Assembly (NCBI GenBank): GCA_964399535.1
Contig: CAYNRE010000030.1
Span: 1-64,000, forward strand
Length of the DNA stretch: 64,000 bases
Origin: CAYNRE01 sp964399535
GTDB lineage: Bacteria > Planctomycetota > Planctomycetia > Pirellulales > CAYNRE01
Reading direction: 5' to 3'
Shown here in pieces: positions 43,435 to 52,264 of the stretch. Numbering within the stretch: position 1 is the first letter of the stretch; every line of letters begins with the position of its first letter. Under the pieces are notes generated by a model. It ran no database searches, was not told the DNA's origin, and saw nothing but the letters and a program-made list of their open reading frames with translations. Position numbers and translations under genes: made by a program.

Positions 43435-44436
43435 TTGTTGAGCGATCTGGCCATCGTAGGATTGGGCACCATCCACCTCTTGGCGGTTAACGCGGGCGCG
43501 GCCGGACCGGTGGTTGCGCTCGTGCTCGACTTGCCGCGGATTCGGGCCCGCTGCGGGCCCGACGCCGGGCGTCAAATGCTCGGGCTGTCGCTGGCGGCGC
43601 TGGTGATTGGCGGGCTGCTGGGGGCCGGGCTACTCGGGTTGCTCTGGTTTGCCCACCCACAAGACTATTTTGCCGGGTGGCGCCATCTGGCCGCCTCGAA
43701 ACCGGCGCGCATTCGCGATACGGGCATCGAATGGCTCTTTTCGCTGGCGTGTTACGCGCTCGCCTGGTACGGCTGGAACCGCTGGCGGCGGCGGGGGTGG
43801 ATCCGGATGGCACTGGTGCTGGGGGCCAGCAACGTGCTGTATCACTTCCCCACGCTATTCGTCGTCATCGGCCAATTAGGTACCCAGCCGGAACTGCTCG
43901 CCGAACCGTATCGCCACTGGAATCTTTTGCGACAGCCTGCCGCGCTGGCGCTGATCGTGCATCACCTGCTGGCCGCTGTGGCCACCACCGGCGTGGGGTT
44001 GATGTGGATCGGCGCTCGCCAGAACCCGCCCGCGGGCCACCAGGCAGCTTGGCTGGGGCAGTGGGGCGCGCGGCTGGCCCTGGTGCCCTCGCTGGCCCAA
44101 TTGCTCGTGGGCGTGTGGGTGTTGACGACGCTACCTCGAATTAGCCGCGACGCACTCTTGGGGGGCGATGTTTGGGCCGCCACGCTTATGGCCACGGCGG
44201 TTCTCGCGTCGATCGGACTGATGCGAGAACTAGCCAATTCGAGTTGGGGCGAGTATGAAACGGGTATCGCCCGGCGCGCCGCCGTTTGGTTGCTGCTCAC
44301 CACGTTGCTTATGGTATCGGCTCGGCACCGAGCCCGGCTGCCCGCATGGAACGCGGCTCGGGCGGCCGTTCAGCGGGCCCTCGACGCACAGGCCGGCACC
44401 GGGGAGGACGATGCAGTCGCCGATCGGCGACCCTAG
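43435..44436 (+). CDS. Polytopic membrane protein of unknown function
   Basis: 333 aa from TTG 43435 (or TTG 43438), chosen because AAGGAG lies at 43424-43429 and a possible -10 (TATACT, 43367-43372) lies before it; the frame is open from 43282. About eight hydrophobic segments are visible, for example LAIVGLGTIHLLAV, MLGLSLAALVIGGLLGAGLL, WLFSLACYALAWYG and LMATAVLASIGLM. It is an inner-membrane protein resembling uncharacterised planctomycete proteins with repeated four-helix blocks. There are no metal-binding or transport signatures that I can name. It is the first backbone gene right of the tRNA and ends 163 nt before the epimerase-like gene. Confidence 0.75.
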   Translation: MLSDLAIVGLGTIHLLAVNAGAAGPVVALVLDLPRIRARCGPDAGRQMLGLSLAALVIGGLLGAGLLGLLWFAHPQDYFAGWRHLAASKPARIRDTGIEWLFSLACYALAWYGWNRWRRRGWIRMALVLGASNVLYHFPTLFVVIGQLGTQPELLAEPYRHWNLLRQPAALALIVHHLLAAVATTGVGLMWIGARQNPPAGHQAAWLGQWGARLALVPSLAQLLVGVWVLTTLPRISRDALLGGDVWAATLMATAVLASIGLMRELANSSWGEYETGIARRAAVWLLLTTLLMVSARHRARLPAWNAARAAVQRALDAQAGTGEDDAVADRRP

Positions 44437-44599
44437 CCCGCAAAGCGCCGGTCCGGTTGTCGGGTAGCGCCGTCGAGGCTCAGGCGAGGCTCGCCGAGCG
44501 TTGGGCGGGCGCCGTGCCGAAAATCGGGCGAAGAGCAGCGGGCCCTCGCGCAGCGCGAGCGATTCGAATTCCACGATTCACCCAAGGGAGCAACGGGCC

Positions 44600-45553
44600 A
44601 TGTCGCACCAGTCGCTTCGCATTGTCGACTCGAAAACCGGGACTTCGGCCCAGGTATGTGCCAGCCTAGGGTTTAACTGTCACAGTTTCGTGCCGGTGGT
44701 CGATGGCCGGCCCACCGAAGTGCTGTGGACCGCCAGCGATTTTCTCGCGGGTACTGCTCGGCCCTCGGGCAGCGGCATTCCGCTGCTTTTCCCCTTCGCC
44801 GGGCGAATCGGCCATCAGCGATTCGACTACCACGGCCGGGCCTACCAACTCGCAAGCGACGATCGCCGCGGCAATGCCATCCACGGGTTCGTGCTCGACC
44901 GGCCCTGGACCGTGGTCCAACACGAGGCCGATCAGGTGGTCGGGCGTTTTCAGGCCTCGCAGGTCGATCCCAGCATTCTCGAGCAGTGGCCGAGCGATTT
45001 CGTGCTCGAGGTGCGCTACGCGGTCCTTGGTGCCCGTTTGGCCAGCCACATCCGGATCGAGAACCCTGGGCCCGGGCCGCTTCCCTGTTGGCTTGGCACC
45101 CATCCTTATTTCCGCGTACCGCTGGGGGCCGAACCAGCGGCCCAGTCTTGCCGGGTCCAGGTGCCCGCCGCGGCGCGCTGGGAGTTGGTGGAGATGCTGC
45201 CCCACGGCCGCCGGCTGCGCGTGGAGGGGAACTTCGATCTGCGGGCTGGCCTGCCGTTTTCACAGACTCAGCTCGACGACGTGTACACCGAGGTTGCCGC
45301 CAGCAACGGCCGCGTCGAAACCTCGGTGATCGACCCGGTGAATCAGCGGCGACTTTGCCTTTCGTTTTCCGAGGCGTTCGGCGAGGTGGTCGTCTACAAC
45401 CCGCCCCACCGCGAGGCGATTTGCATCGAACCATACACCTCGGTGCCCGACGCTTTCGCCCTGGCCAAGCGGGGCGAAGCCACGGGCCTGCGCGAGCTTG
45501 CCCCGGGCGAAACCTGGGAGCTGGAGATCGACCTGGAACTAGCGGCGCTCTGA
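44600..45553 (+). CDS. Aldose 1-epimerase-like protein (galactose mutarotase fold)
   Basis: 317 aa from ATG 44600 with AAGGGAG nine bases upstream; the frame opens at 44501 without such a site. Family landmarks: SGIPLLFPFAGRI (about residue 58), GNAIHGFVLDRPW (His, about 93), LGTHPYFRVPLG (catalytic-type His, about 170), QLDDVYTEV (Asp) and EPYTSVPDAF near the C-terminus (Glu). These fit the galactose-mutarotase superfamily, which interconverts sugar anomers. The protein has no signal peptide and should be cytoplasmic. The sugar substrate cannot be told from sequence; a glucose-6-phosphate 1-epimerase-like role is also possible. Confidence 0.88.
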   Translation: MSHQSLRIVDSKTGTSAQVCASLGFNCHSFVPVVDGRPTEVLWTASDFLAGTARPSGSGIPLLFPFAGRIGHQRFDYHGRAYQLASDDRRGNAIHGFVLDRPWTVVQHEADQVVGRFQASQVDPSILEQWPSDFVLEVRYAVLGARLASHIRIENPGPGPLPCWLGTHPYFRVPLGAEPAAQSCRVQVPAAARWELVEMLPHGRRLRVEGNFDLRAGLPFSQTQLDDVYTEVAASNGRVETSVIDPVNQRRLCLSFSEAFGEVVVYNPPHREAICIEPYTSVPDAFALAKRGEATGLRELAPGETWELEIDLELAAL

Positions 45554-45566
45554 AGCTCGCGTGTCT

Positions 45567-46043
45567 TTAGCGCGAAGTGACTCGCAGGTAGTAGCCGTCG
45601 GGGTCGGCCAGTCGAAAATCGGTGGCACCCCAGGGGCGAGGCACCAAACCGGTCAGAATCCTCTCGTACCCGCTTTTGCGCGCCTGCTGGTAGGCCGCGC
45701 GCACATCGTCGACTTCGAGCACAATCTCGGTGCCGAGGCCACGCCTGCCGGTCTGCAGCTGGGGATTGAAGTAGTGGCCCGGAGGCAATTGTGCCGCCGG
45801 ACCCAAACCGATGACTACCGAGCCCGCGCGAACGGGCAAATAGCCTTTTTGTCCTGGCAGCCGCGCGAAACCCAGTACCTGTTCGTAAAACTGGGCCGAT
45901 TTCTCCAGATCGGCCACGAACAATTCGAGCCTTAGGCTCATGCCGCCTGGCGGCGCGGAGCTGGGAAGATCGTCGCCCCAGGCAACCAAGGCGGCTACCA
46001 TCCCGCCGACCAACACCGCGCCCCCCGCCAGCGCAATTCGCAT
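45567..46043 (-). CDS. VOC-family (glyoxalase/bleomycin resistance) protein with N-terminal membrane anchor
   Basis: 158 aa from ATG 46043, preceded by AGGAGA. An N-terminal hydrophobic stretch (IALAGGAVLVGGMVAALVAW) should act as signal peptide or anchor. It is followed by one VOC domain: LRLELFVADLEKSAQFYEQV (about residue 37), LEVDDVRAAYQQA and a C-terminal WGATDFRLADPDGYYLRV. VOC domains bind metals and small molecules, but a single domain does not reveal the substrate. Export of a VOC protein is unusual. It follows purQ on the same strand after 147 nt and is probably independent of purine synthesis. Confidence 0.85.
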   Translation of the reverse strand: MRIALAGGAVLVGGMVAALVAWGDDLPSSAPPGGMSLRLELFVADLEKSAQFYEQVLGFARLPGQKGYLPVRAGSVVIGLGPAAQLPPGHYFNPQLQTGRRGLGTEIVLEVDDVRAAYQQARKSGYERILTGLVPRPWGATDFRLADPDGYYLRVTSR

Positions 46044-46190
46044 AGCTTGTTCTCCTGCTAACGCACCGATCGTTGGACTCGGATCACCAACCTGATCGAG
46101 GCCCAATTCTTGCAGGTCGCCGCGAAGGGAGCCCAAACCACGTTAGCCATACCTAAGCACACTCTCGCTGCCCAGATGGCCAGTCGTTGC

Positions 46191-46985
46191 TCAGGCAAAA
46201 AACCCTACCGCGTTCTGAAACACCCGCAACCCGTCGCCCGCCCGGCGGCGTTCGTCTTCGTTCAGGCGAGTCCAATGGGGGTGCTGCGTGAATTCGATAT
46301 GCCGCTCAGGATGCGGCATCAGCCCGCAGACCCGGCCCGTGGTATCGCAGATTCCCGCCACGTTGGCCTGGGCACCGTTGGGGTTGGCCGGAAACGGCAG
46401 CGGTTCCGCCGTCGCGCTCTGGCCGGGGGCCGCATAGCGCAGGGCAATTTGTCCGGCGGCCTGAAGCTCGGAGAGGGCCAAGGGGTCGCGGGCAACGAAG
46501 CGCCCCTCGGCGTGAGCAATGGGTAAATACATCCGCTCGATGCCGCTGAAAAACACACAAGGCGAATGCTCGACCGCCAGTTCAACCCAGCGATCTTCGT
46601 ATCGCCCGTGGGCATTCCAGGTGAGCGTGGCGGGGGGCGTCTGATCGGCCGGCGAGTCCCAGAACAGCCCCGACTTGGTGAGCACTTGAAACCCGTTGCA
46701 GATCCCCAGGATCAGCCCTCCTCGGTCGCGAACGCCGCGGAGCGCATCGGCCAGGTGATGCTGCATCAGGCTCCCCAAGATGCGACCGGCACCCAGGTCG
46801 TCGCCGTAGCTGAACCCGCCGGGAAAGCAAACAATCTGAAAGTCATCGAACCACTGGGGCCGGTCGAGCAAGCGGTTCACGTGAACCCGCTGGGCCAGGC
46901 CGCCCGCCCGCTCGAAGGCGAAGGCCGATTCCTCGTCGCAGTTGGTGCCTGGCGCTCGCAGTACCAAAACCCGGGGGCGGGCCAT
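46191..46985 (-). CDS. purQ: Phosphoribosylformylglycinamidine synthase subunit PurQ
   Basis: 264 aa from ATG 46985 (MARPRVLVLRAPGTNCDEES); the frame opens at 47036 but the family starts here. It is the class I glutamine amidotransferase subunit that supplies ammonia to PurL in IMP synthesis. The nucleophile cysteine is in LILGICNGFQVL (about residue 92), and the His/Glu pair is in LMPHPERHIEF near the C-terminus. It lies 110 nt downstream of purL on the same strand. At 264 residues it is of the longer PurQ type (usual ~230-270). Confidence is high. Confidence 0.95.
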   Translation of the reverse strand: MARPRVLVLRAPGTNCDEESAFAFERAGGLAQRVHVNRLLDRPQWFDDFQIVCFPGGFSYGDDLGAGRILGSLMQHHLADALRGVRDRGGLILGICNGFQVLTKSGLFWDSPADQTPPATLTWNAHGRYEDRWVELAVEHSPCVFFSGIERMYLPIAHAEGRFVARDPLALSELQAAGQIALRYAAPGQSATAEPLPFPANPNGAQANVAGICDTTGRVCGLMPHPERHIEFTQHPHWTRLNEDERRRAGDGLRVFQNAVGFFA

Positions 46986-47095
46986 GTTTTCATCCTTCGT
47001 CAAGAAACCGCCAATCGGGCCGCGCCGGCCAGCCACCAGGCCGGGATCGCGTCGGGTTCAAACGCTCCACTTGCTCGCATCTCACCTTGCTCGTA

Positions 47096-50047
47096 TCACG
47101 ACCACCGCAGCGGCGCTTGCCAGGCCTGTTTCAACCGGGCCACATCGAGCGAGAGGCACACCGGCCCGGTGGCGAAGGAGCCGAATCCCTCGATCTCCAG
47201 CCGGGGCTCGGCGGTCACCTGGCCCAGGCAGGCCACGGGCAAGCCTTCCAGCAGTTGCTCGAACCGGGGCACGCAATCGGTCGAAACCTCGCATAGAAAT
47301 CGCGAATTCGACTCGCTGAACAACGCGATCCAGTTGGCCCGCTCGGGGGCGTCGACCGGGAAATCGCGGGCCATGCCGGACAGGTCGAGCTTGGCCCCCC
47401 AACCGCCGGCAAAGGCCATCTCGGCGGCGGCTACGGCGAGCCCCCCTTCGCTCAGGTCGTGGCAGGCCCGGACCGCGCCGGCCACGATCGCGCGATGGAC
47501 CGCGGCGAAGACCTGCTTGGCCAGCGCGGCATCGACCCGGGGAACCTGGCCGCCGGCCATGGCACCGACGAGCCCCAGGTGCGAGCCCCCCAGCTCATCG
47601 CGCGTCAGCCCTACTAAATACAAACGATTGCCGGGCTGTTTGAAGTCCATCGATACGGCCCGGGTAACGTCTTCCATCTGGCCGATGGCGCTGATCAGCA
47701 GCGAAGGCGGAATGCTGATCGTTTCGCGCTCTCCGGCGGCGTTCACGTAGGCGAATTCGTTGTTCAGGCTGTCTTTACCGCTGATGAAGGGGGTGCCCAG
47801 CTCCTGGGCCAGGTCGTGACAAGCCAGGGCGGCCCGCACCAGCGAGCCCAGCGTTTCCTCGCGATCGGTCCGCCCCCAGCAGAAATTGTCGAGCAGGGCG
47901 ATTCGATCGGGATCGGCCCCCACGGCGACGCAATTGCGAATTGCTTCGTCGATCGCGCTGGCGGCCATGTGGTAGGTATCGAGCGCGCCGTAGCGGGGAT
48001 TCATGCCGCACGCCACGACCAGGCCCCGCGGGCAGCCCAACACCGGCCGCAGCACCGCCGCGTCGCCAGGCCCATCGTGATCGCGCCCCACCAGCGGCTT
48101 AAGCACGCTGCCGGCTTGTACTTCGTGGTCGTATTGGCGAATGATCCACTCTTTGCTTGCCACGTTCAGCGAACCAAGAATGGCCAACAGCACCTGGCCC
48201 GGCGTTCGCTCGGCGGGCAGCTTCGACCAGTCCAGCGGTTGCTCGGGAGGGGGTACGTAGGTGGCTTCGCGAATGACGGGGGGGCGGCCGTCGTGTAGAA
48301 ATTTCATATCCAGGTCGGCCACCTGTTGCTCGCCGTACTTGAGCACCAGCCGGCCCGTGGCCACAAAGCGGCCAATCGCCGTGGCCTCGACCCCCTCCGA
48401 CTGACAAAGGCACTGAAAGGCTTCCCAGTGCCGGGGCGGCACGGCCAGCACCATTCGCTCTTGGGCCTCGGATATCCAGATTTCGGTATAGGAAAGGCCC
48501 GCGTACTTGAGCGGGGCGCGATCGAGCCAAACTTCGGCCCCCAGCCGCTCGCCCATTTCGCCGACCGCGCTGGAGAAACCCCCGGCGCCGCAGTCGGTCA
48601 CGGCGTGGAACCACTTTCGGTCGCGGGCCTCGATCAGCACGTCGAGCACCATTTTCTCGGTAATCGCATTGCCGATCTGCACGGCCCCGCCCGAGAGCGT
48701 TTCGCTTTCGGAAGTGAGCTCTAGCGAGCTGAACGTGGCCCCGTGAATGCCGTCGCGCCCGGTACGGCCGCCGACCGCGACGATCAGATCGCCGTCTTCG
48801 GCCGCCTTGGCCGTGCAGCCCTCGGGCAGAAGGCCAAGATTGCCGCAGAACACCAGCGGATTGCCCAGATACCGGCGATCGAAGTATACGGCTCCGTTGA
48901 CCGTGGGAATGCCCATCCGGTTGCCGTAATCGCGCACTCCCGAGACCACGCCTTGCAGGACGCGGCGGGGGTGCAACACGCCGGGAGGCAGTTCGGCGGC
49001 GGGCAGGTCGGGCGGAGCAAAACAAAACACGTCGGTGCTGGCGATGGGCTTGGCGCCCAGGCCGGTGCCGAGCACATCGCGAATCACGCCCCCCAGGCCC
49101 GTGTTCGAACCACCGTAAGGTTCCAGCGCCGAAGGGTGGTTGTGGGTTTCGACCTTGAAGGCCACGTGATGGCGATCGTCGAAGCGGACCACGCCCGCGT
49201 TGTCTTCGAACACGCTCACGCACCAGTCGCCCGCGCCCAGGCGACGGCGCACCGCTTGGGTGGCGGCGAAAATGGTTTCTTTGAGCATGTTCTCGAACAG
49301 CCGCTCCCCCCGCGGATCGCGGTAGCGAATGCGCCCCTTCAGGGTCTTGTGGCTGCAATGCTCGCTCCAGGTCTGGGCGATGGTTTCCAGCTCCGCGTCG
49401 GTCGGGTCGCGATCGAGCGACTGAAAGTGGCGCTGAATGGTCTGCATTTCGACCAGAGTCAGGCTCAACTGCCCGCGCCCGCTGATCTCGACCAGTTGCG
49501 CATCGCTGGCCTGCCGCAGGGGCACCACGATCCGCTCCAAACGGTAGTCGCTACCGGCGTCGAGCCGAGTCATTCGTAGGGGGCCGACCAGCAGCTGTTC
49601 GATCGCGTCGTTGGCCAACAGCTTTCCGCCGAGCTGCGCGAGCTGATCGGCGGTGAGCCCGCCAAACCAGTACTTGCGCAGCGTGCGCACGGCCTCGACC
49701 GAGATTCCCCAGTCGGCAATCGCGCCCAGCGCGCTTTGGGCCACGGGGTCCATCACACCCGGCTTGGGCAGTACGTGAACCACGGTCGACATACCCGGCG
49801 GCAGTTGGGCCCACCGGGAGTCGTCCAGCGGGGCCACCACGGTGGTTTCCACCACCGGGTCGCAGAGCAGCTCATGGGCCAACCGGGCAGCTTGGGCCGC
49901 GTCGAGCGCGCCTTCAAGCAGGTAGCCGCGGGCCGTGGCCACTTGCCAATCGCTTCCCAGGCCAAAGTCGGCCGCTTGTTGCCGGAGCCGCTGGGCCGCC
50001 ACATCGTCTTGGCCCTGGCGAGGTAAAATGTCGACTTCCCAGAGCAT
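47096..50047 (-). CDS. purL: Phosphoribosylformylglycinamidine synthase, PurS-PurL fusion
   Basis: 983 aa from ATG 50047, 3 nt after the tyrA stop. The N-terminal ~160 residues look like one or two PurS-type modules (LWEVDILPRQGQDD; VETTVVAPLDD; VVHVLPKPGVMDPVAQS), and the rest is PurL: IAQTWSEHCSHKTLKG, FKVETHNHPSALEPYGG with SNTGLGG, and a second GISGKDS-type block (TPFISGKDSLNNEF, about residue 755). It makes formylglycinamidine ribonucleotide from FGAR, ATP and ammonia delivered by PurQ. Small PurL proteins (~740 aa) need a separate PurS; none is seen nearby, and the N-terminal domain explains why. Confidence 0.93.
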   Translation of the reverse strand: MLWEVDILPRQGQDDVAAQRLRQQAADFGLGSDWQVATARGYLLEGALDAAQAARLAHELLCDPVVETTVVAPLDDSRWAQLPPGMSTVVHVLPKPGVMDPVAQSALGAIADWGISVEAVRTLRKYWFGGLTADQLAQLGGKLLANDAIEQLLVGPLRMTRLDAGSDYRLERIVVPLRQASDAQLVEISGRGQLSLTLVEMQTIQRHFQSLDRDPTDAELETIAQTWSEHCSHKTLKGRIRYRDPRGERLFENMLKETIFAATQAVRRRLGAGDWCVSVFEDNAGVVRFDDRHHVAFKVETHNHPSALEPYGGSNTGLGGVIRDVLGTGLGAKPIASTDVFCFAPPDLPAAELPPGVLHPRRVLQGVVSGVRDYGNRMGIPTVNGAVYFDRRYLGNPLVFCGNLGLLPEGCTAKAAEDGDLIVAVGGRTGRDGIHGATFSSLELTSESETLSGGAVQIGNAITEKMVLDVLIEARDRKWFHAVTDCGAGGFSSAVGEMGERLGAEVWLDRAPLKYAGLSYTEIWISEAQERMVLAVPPRHWEAFQCLCQSEGVEATAIGRFVATGRLVLKYGEQQVADLDMKFLHDGRPPVIREATYVPPPEQPLDWSKLPAERTPGQVLLAILGSLNVASKEWIIRQYDHEVQAGSVLKPLVGRDHDGPGDAAVLRPVLGCPRGLVVACGMNPRYGALDTYHMAASAIDEAIRNCVAVGADPDRIALLDNFCWGRTDREETLGSLVRAALACHDLAQELGTPFISGKDSLNNEFAYVNAAGERETISIPPSLLISAIGQMEDVTRAVSMDFKQPGNRLYLVGLTRDELGGSHLGLVGAMAGGQVPRVDAALAKQVFAAVHRAIVAGAVRACHDLSEGGLAVAAAEMAFAGGWGAKLDLSGMARDFPVDAPERANWIALFSESNSRFLCEVSTDCVPRFEQLLEGLPVACLGQVTAEPRLEIEGFGSFATGPVCLSLDVARLKQAWQAPLRWS

Positions 50048-50050
50048 GGT

Positions 50051-50935
50051 TTACTCGTCCTCTCCCCCGTGGCCGGCAGCCTGCCCCGGCAAGGGTCGTA
50101 GTTGGTCGCGCACCTGCTTGGCCTCGGAGAGCCAGGCCTGGACTTGGGCCGCCGCCTCCTCGCCATCGAGCGCCTCGGCGAATCGCCTCAGCCGTTCCTG
50201 AAACGCCGCCAGCGACCGGCAAACCTCCTCGCGGTTCGCCAGAAAAATCTCGCGCCACAGCGCCGGGTCGCCGGCGGCCACCCGCGTGGTATCGCGCCAA
50301 CCGCCCGCCGTGTACGGCAACCAGCCGGGCTCGGTCGCGCCGGCCAGCGCGGCCGCGACCAGGTGGGGCAAATGGCTCGTCGTGGCCAAGATTCGGTCGT
50401 GCTCCGCGGGGTCCATCGTGGTCACTACGGCGCCGAGCGACTTCCAGAAGCCCTCTATCTGCACCACTTCCGAAGAAACGAGACCAGGAGGCGTGAGAAT
50501 CACCCGCCGGCCCACGAATAACTCGGCACTGGCCGCCTGGGGGCCTCGCTGCTCGCTGCCAGCCAGCGGGTGGCTGCCGACAAACCGCCCCTGTCGCGGT
50601 GGAACCTGGGTCAACTGCTCGACGATGGCTCGTTTGGTGCTTCCCACATCGGTAAGCAACGCGGTCGCCAGACAGTGCTCACCGGCCTGCCGCACGTGTT
50701 CGACGATCTGCCCGACGCCGGTGCACACCACCACCAGGTCGGCCCCGCTGACCCCCTGGGTCAATTCGGTCGTAAATCGGTCGACGGCACCGACCGCAAG
50801 GGCCGCCTGGCCGCTGGCCTCGCGCCGGACGATGCCCACCACCTCGCCGGCCAGCGAGCGTTTCCTGAGCGCGCAGCCGATCGAGCCGCCGATCAGGCCC
50901 ACGCCGATAATGGCCACCTTGTTCCAGGCGCTCAT
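50051..50935 (-). CDS. tyrA: Prephenate dehydrogenase
   Basis: 294 aa from ATG 50935 (MSAWNKVAIIGVG). The Rossmann NAD(P)-binding loop is GVGLIGGSIG near residue 10; the catalytic regions GSHPLAGSEQRGP (about 120) and TSHLPHLVAAALAG (about 185) are conserved. The helical dimerisation domain completes the protein. It oxidatively decarboxylates prephenate (or arogenate) on the path to tyrosine. There is no chorismate mutase or ACT domain, so it is the monofunctional form. It is the first gene of a run with purL 3 nt downstream. A possible -10 lies at 51053-51058. Confidence 0.93.
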   Translation of the reverse strand: MSAWNKVAIIGVGLIGGSIGCALRKRSLAGEVVGIVRREASGQAALAVGAVDRFTTELTQGVSGADLVVVCTGVGQIVEHVRQAGEHCLATALLTDVGSTKRAIVEQLTQVPPRQGRFVGSHPLAGSEQRGPQAASAELFVGRRVILTPPGLVSSEVVQIEGFWKSLGAVVTTMDPAEHDRILATTSHLPHLVAAALAGATEPGWLPYTAGGWRDTTRVAAGDPALWREIFLANREEVCRSLAAFQERLRRFAEALDGEEAAAQVQAWLSEAKQVRDQLRPLPGQAAGHGGEDE

Positions 50936-51052
50936 GAGAAAAAGGCCGGCAATCCCTGAACCTGGCCCCGGACACGCGGTTCTCGCCACCGGCGTCCTGC
51001 ACTTGCTAGGCCGGCAACCGACGCGGCCCGAGGCGGGAGTGCGAGAGCCCGG

Positions 51053-51058
51053 ATTGTA
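51053..51058 (-). promoter_or_regulatory. Possible -10 element of the tyrA-purL run
   Basis: TACAAT on the minus strand about 118 nt upstream of the tyrA ATG, in very GC-rich DNA. No good -35 hexamer is visible, so this rests on one match and position. Confidence 0.3.
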
Positions 51059-51118
51059 TCAACCAGGCCGGGGGCCGGGCAGGGGTGCGGCCCTCGCCAC
51101 GTGGGGGCCGAGGCCGTG

Positions 51119-51124
51119 TATAAT
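51119..51124 (+). promoter_or_regulatory. Possible -10 element of the type II secretion F gene
   Basis: TATAAT, a perfect -10 hexamer, about 100 nt upstream of ATG 51224 and divergent from the tyrA element. The -35 region is not recognisable. Confidence 0.35.
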
Positions 51125-51223
51125 CGCGGCACCATTCGGCGGCCGCTGCGGCCTTGGGGCGCTAATCGCCGGCCCTGGCCGCTCGGGCATCGCCGGCCAC
51201 TGGGTCCACGCTGCGCGGCAGAT

Positions 51224-52264
51224 ATGCTTTACGACCCCCGCATCCGGCTGAGCGAGCTTTCCGCGTTTTGTCGTCGCCTGGCCAATTCACTCGAGGCCGG
51301 CATCGACTTGAAGCGGGTGCTGGGGCGCGAGGCCCAACGCAGCCTCTCGCCGCAGTTGGCGGCCCAGGTGGCCCAAATCCGCGCCGAGTTGGCCTCGGGC
51401 AACACGCTGACCCAGGCCGTGGAAAGCACCGGTCGGTTTTTTCCCGAGCAGTTTTGCGACCTGGTCGCCGTCGGCGAGGAGACCGGACAACTGCCCGAGG
51501 TGCTGCATCAACTGGCCGACCACTACGACCACCTGATGCAGTTGCGGCGTACCTTTCTAGCCAGCATTACCTGGCCTGCCATTCAACTCGGCGCGGCGAT
51601 CGGCATTATCGGCCTGTTGATTTGGGTGATGGGCATCATCGGCTCCATGCCGGGCCGGGAGCCAATTGATATTCTCGGGCTGGGGCTGGTGGGCACCTCG
51701 GGGCTGGCCGTGTACTGCGGGTTTTGGCTGTTCGTGGCCGCCGGGGCGTGGTTTGCCTGGCAAAGCGTGAGACGCGGAGCCCTGTGGACGACGCCGCTGC
51801 AGGTGGCCGTGTTGCGCGTGCCGGCCCTGGGCTCGAGCCTGCGCACGCTGGCGTTGGCCCGCATGGCCTGGTCGCTGCAGTTAACCTTGAACACGGGCAT
51901 GAGCCTGAAGCGAGCCTTGCAACTGGCGCTGGCCAGCACGCAGAACGCCACTTTTACGCGACACACGGAGCAGGTCACCTCGGCCGTGGCCCGGGGAGAC
52001 GAAATTGGCGAGGCGCTGGAGCAAACCGGAGATTTTCCGCGCGACTTTCTCGATACGCTCGAGGTGGGCGAGCGCAGCGGCAAGCTGCCCGAGTCGCTGG
52101 CCATACTGGCTCGGCAATATCAACAAAAGGCGCAGCAAGCGCTGGCCACGCTGACCGTGGTGGCTGGCTTCGGCGTTTGGGGCATGGTTGCCGTGCTGAT
52201 CATCGTCATGATTTTCCGCATCTTTTCCTTTTACCTGGGGGCGATTCAAGATGCCCTGCCCTAG
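51224..52264 (+). CDS. Type II secretion / type IV pilus assembly inner-membrane protein (GspF/PilC family)
   Basis: 346 aa from ATG 51224; the frame begins at 51101 without support. Two T2SSF domains are visible: residues about 8-130 (LSAFCRRLANSLEAGIDLKR, VGEETGQLPEVL) and about 205-325 (LARMAWSLQLTLNTGMSLKR, VGERSGKLPESL). They are separated by membrane segments (AIQLGAAIGIIGLLIWVMGI; VYCGFWLFVAAGAWFAW), with a final one near 318 (MVAVLIIVMIFRIFSFYL). It is the platform protein of type II secretion or pilus assembly. No ATPase, secretin or pseudopilin is adjacent, so it stands alone here. Its end overlaps the SMP-30-type gene by 14 nt, implying co-translation. Confidence 0.88.
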   Translation: MLYDPRIRLSELSAFCRRLANSLEAGIDLKRVLGREAQRSLSPQLAAQVAQIRAELASGNTLTQAVESTGRFFPEQFCDLVAVGEETGQLPEVLHQLADHYDHLMQLRRTFLASITWPAIQLGAAIGIIGLLIWVMGIIGSMPGREPIDILGLGLVGTSGLAVYCGFWLFVAAGAWFAWQSVRRGALWTTPLQVAVLRVPALGSSLRTLALARMAWSLQLTLNTGMSLKRALQLALASTQNATFTRHTEQVTSAVARGDEIGEALEQTGDFPRDFLDTLEVGERSGKLPESLAILARQYQQKAQQALATLTVVAGFGVWGMVAVLIIVMIFRIFSFYLGAIQDALP

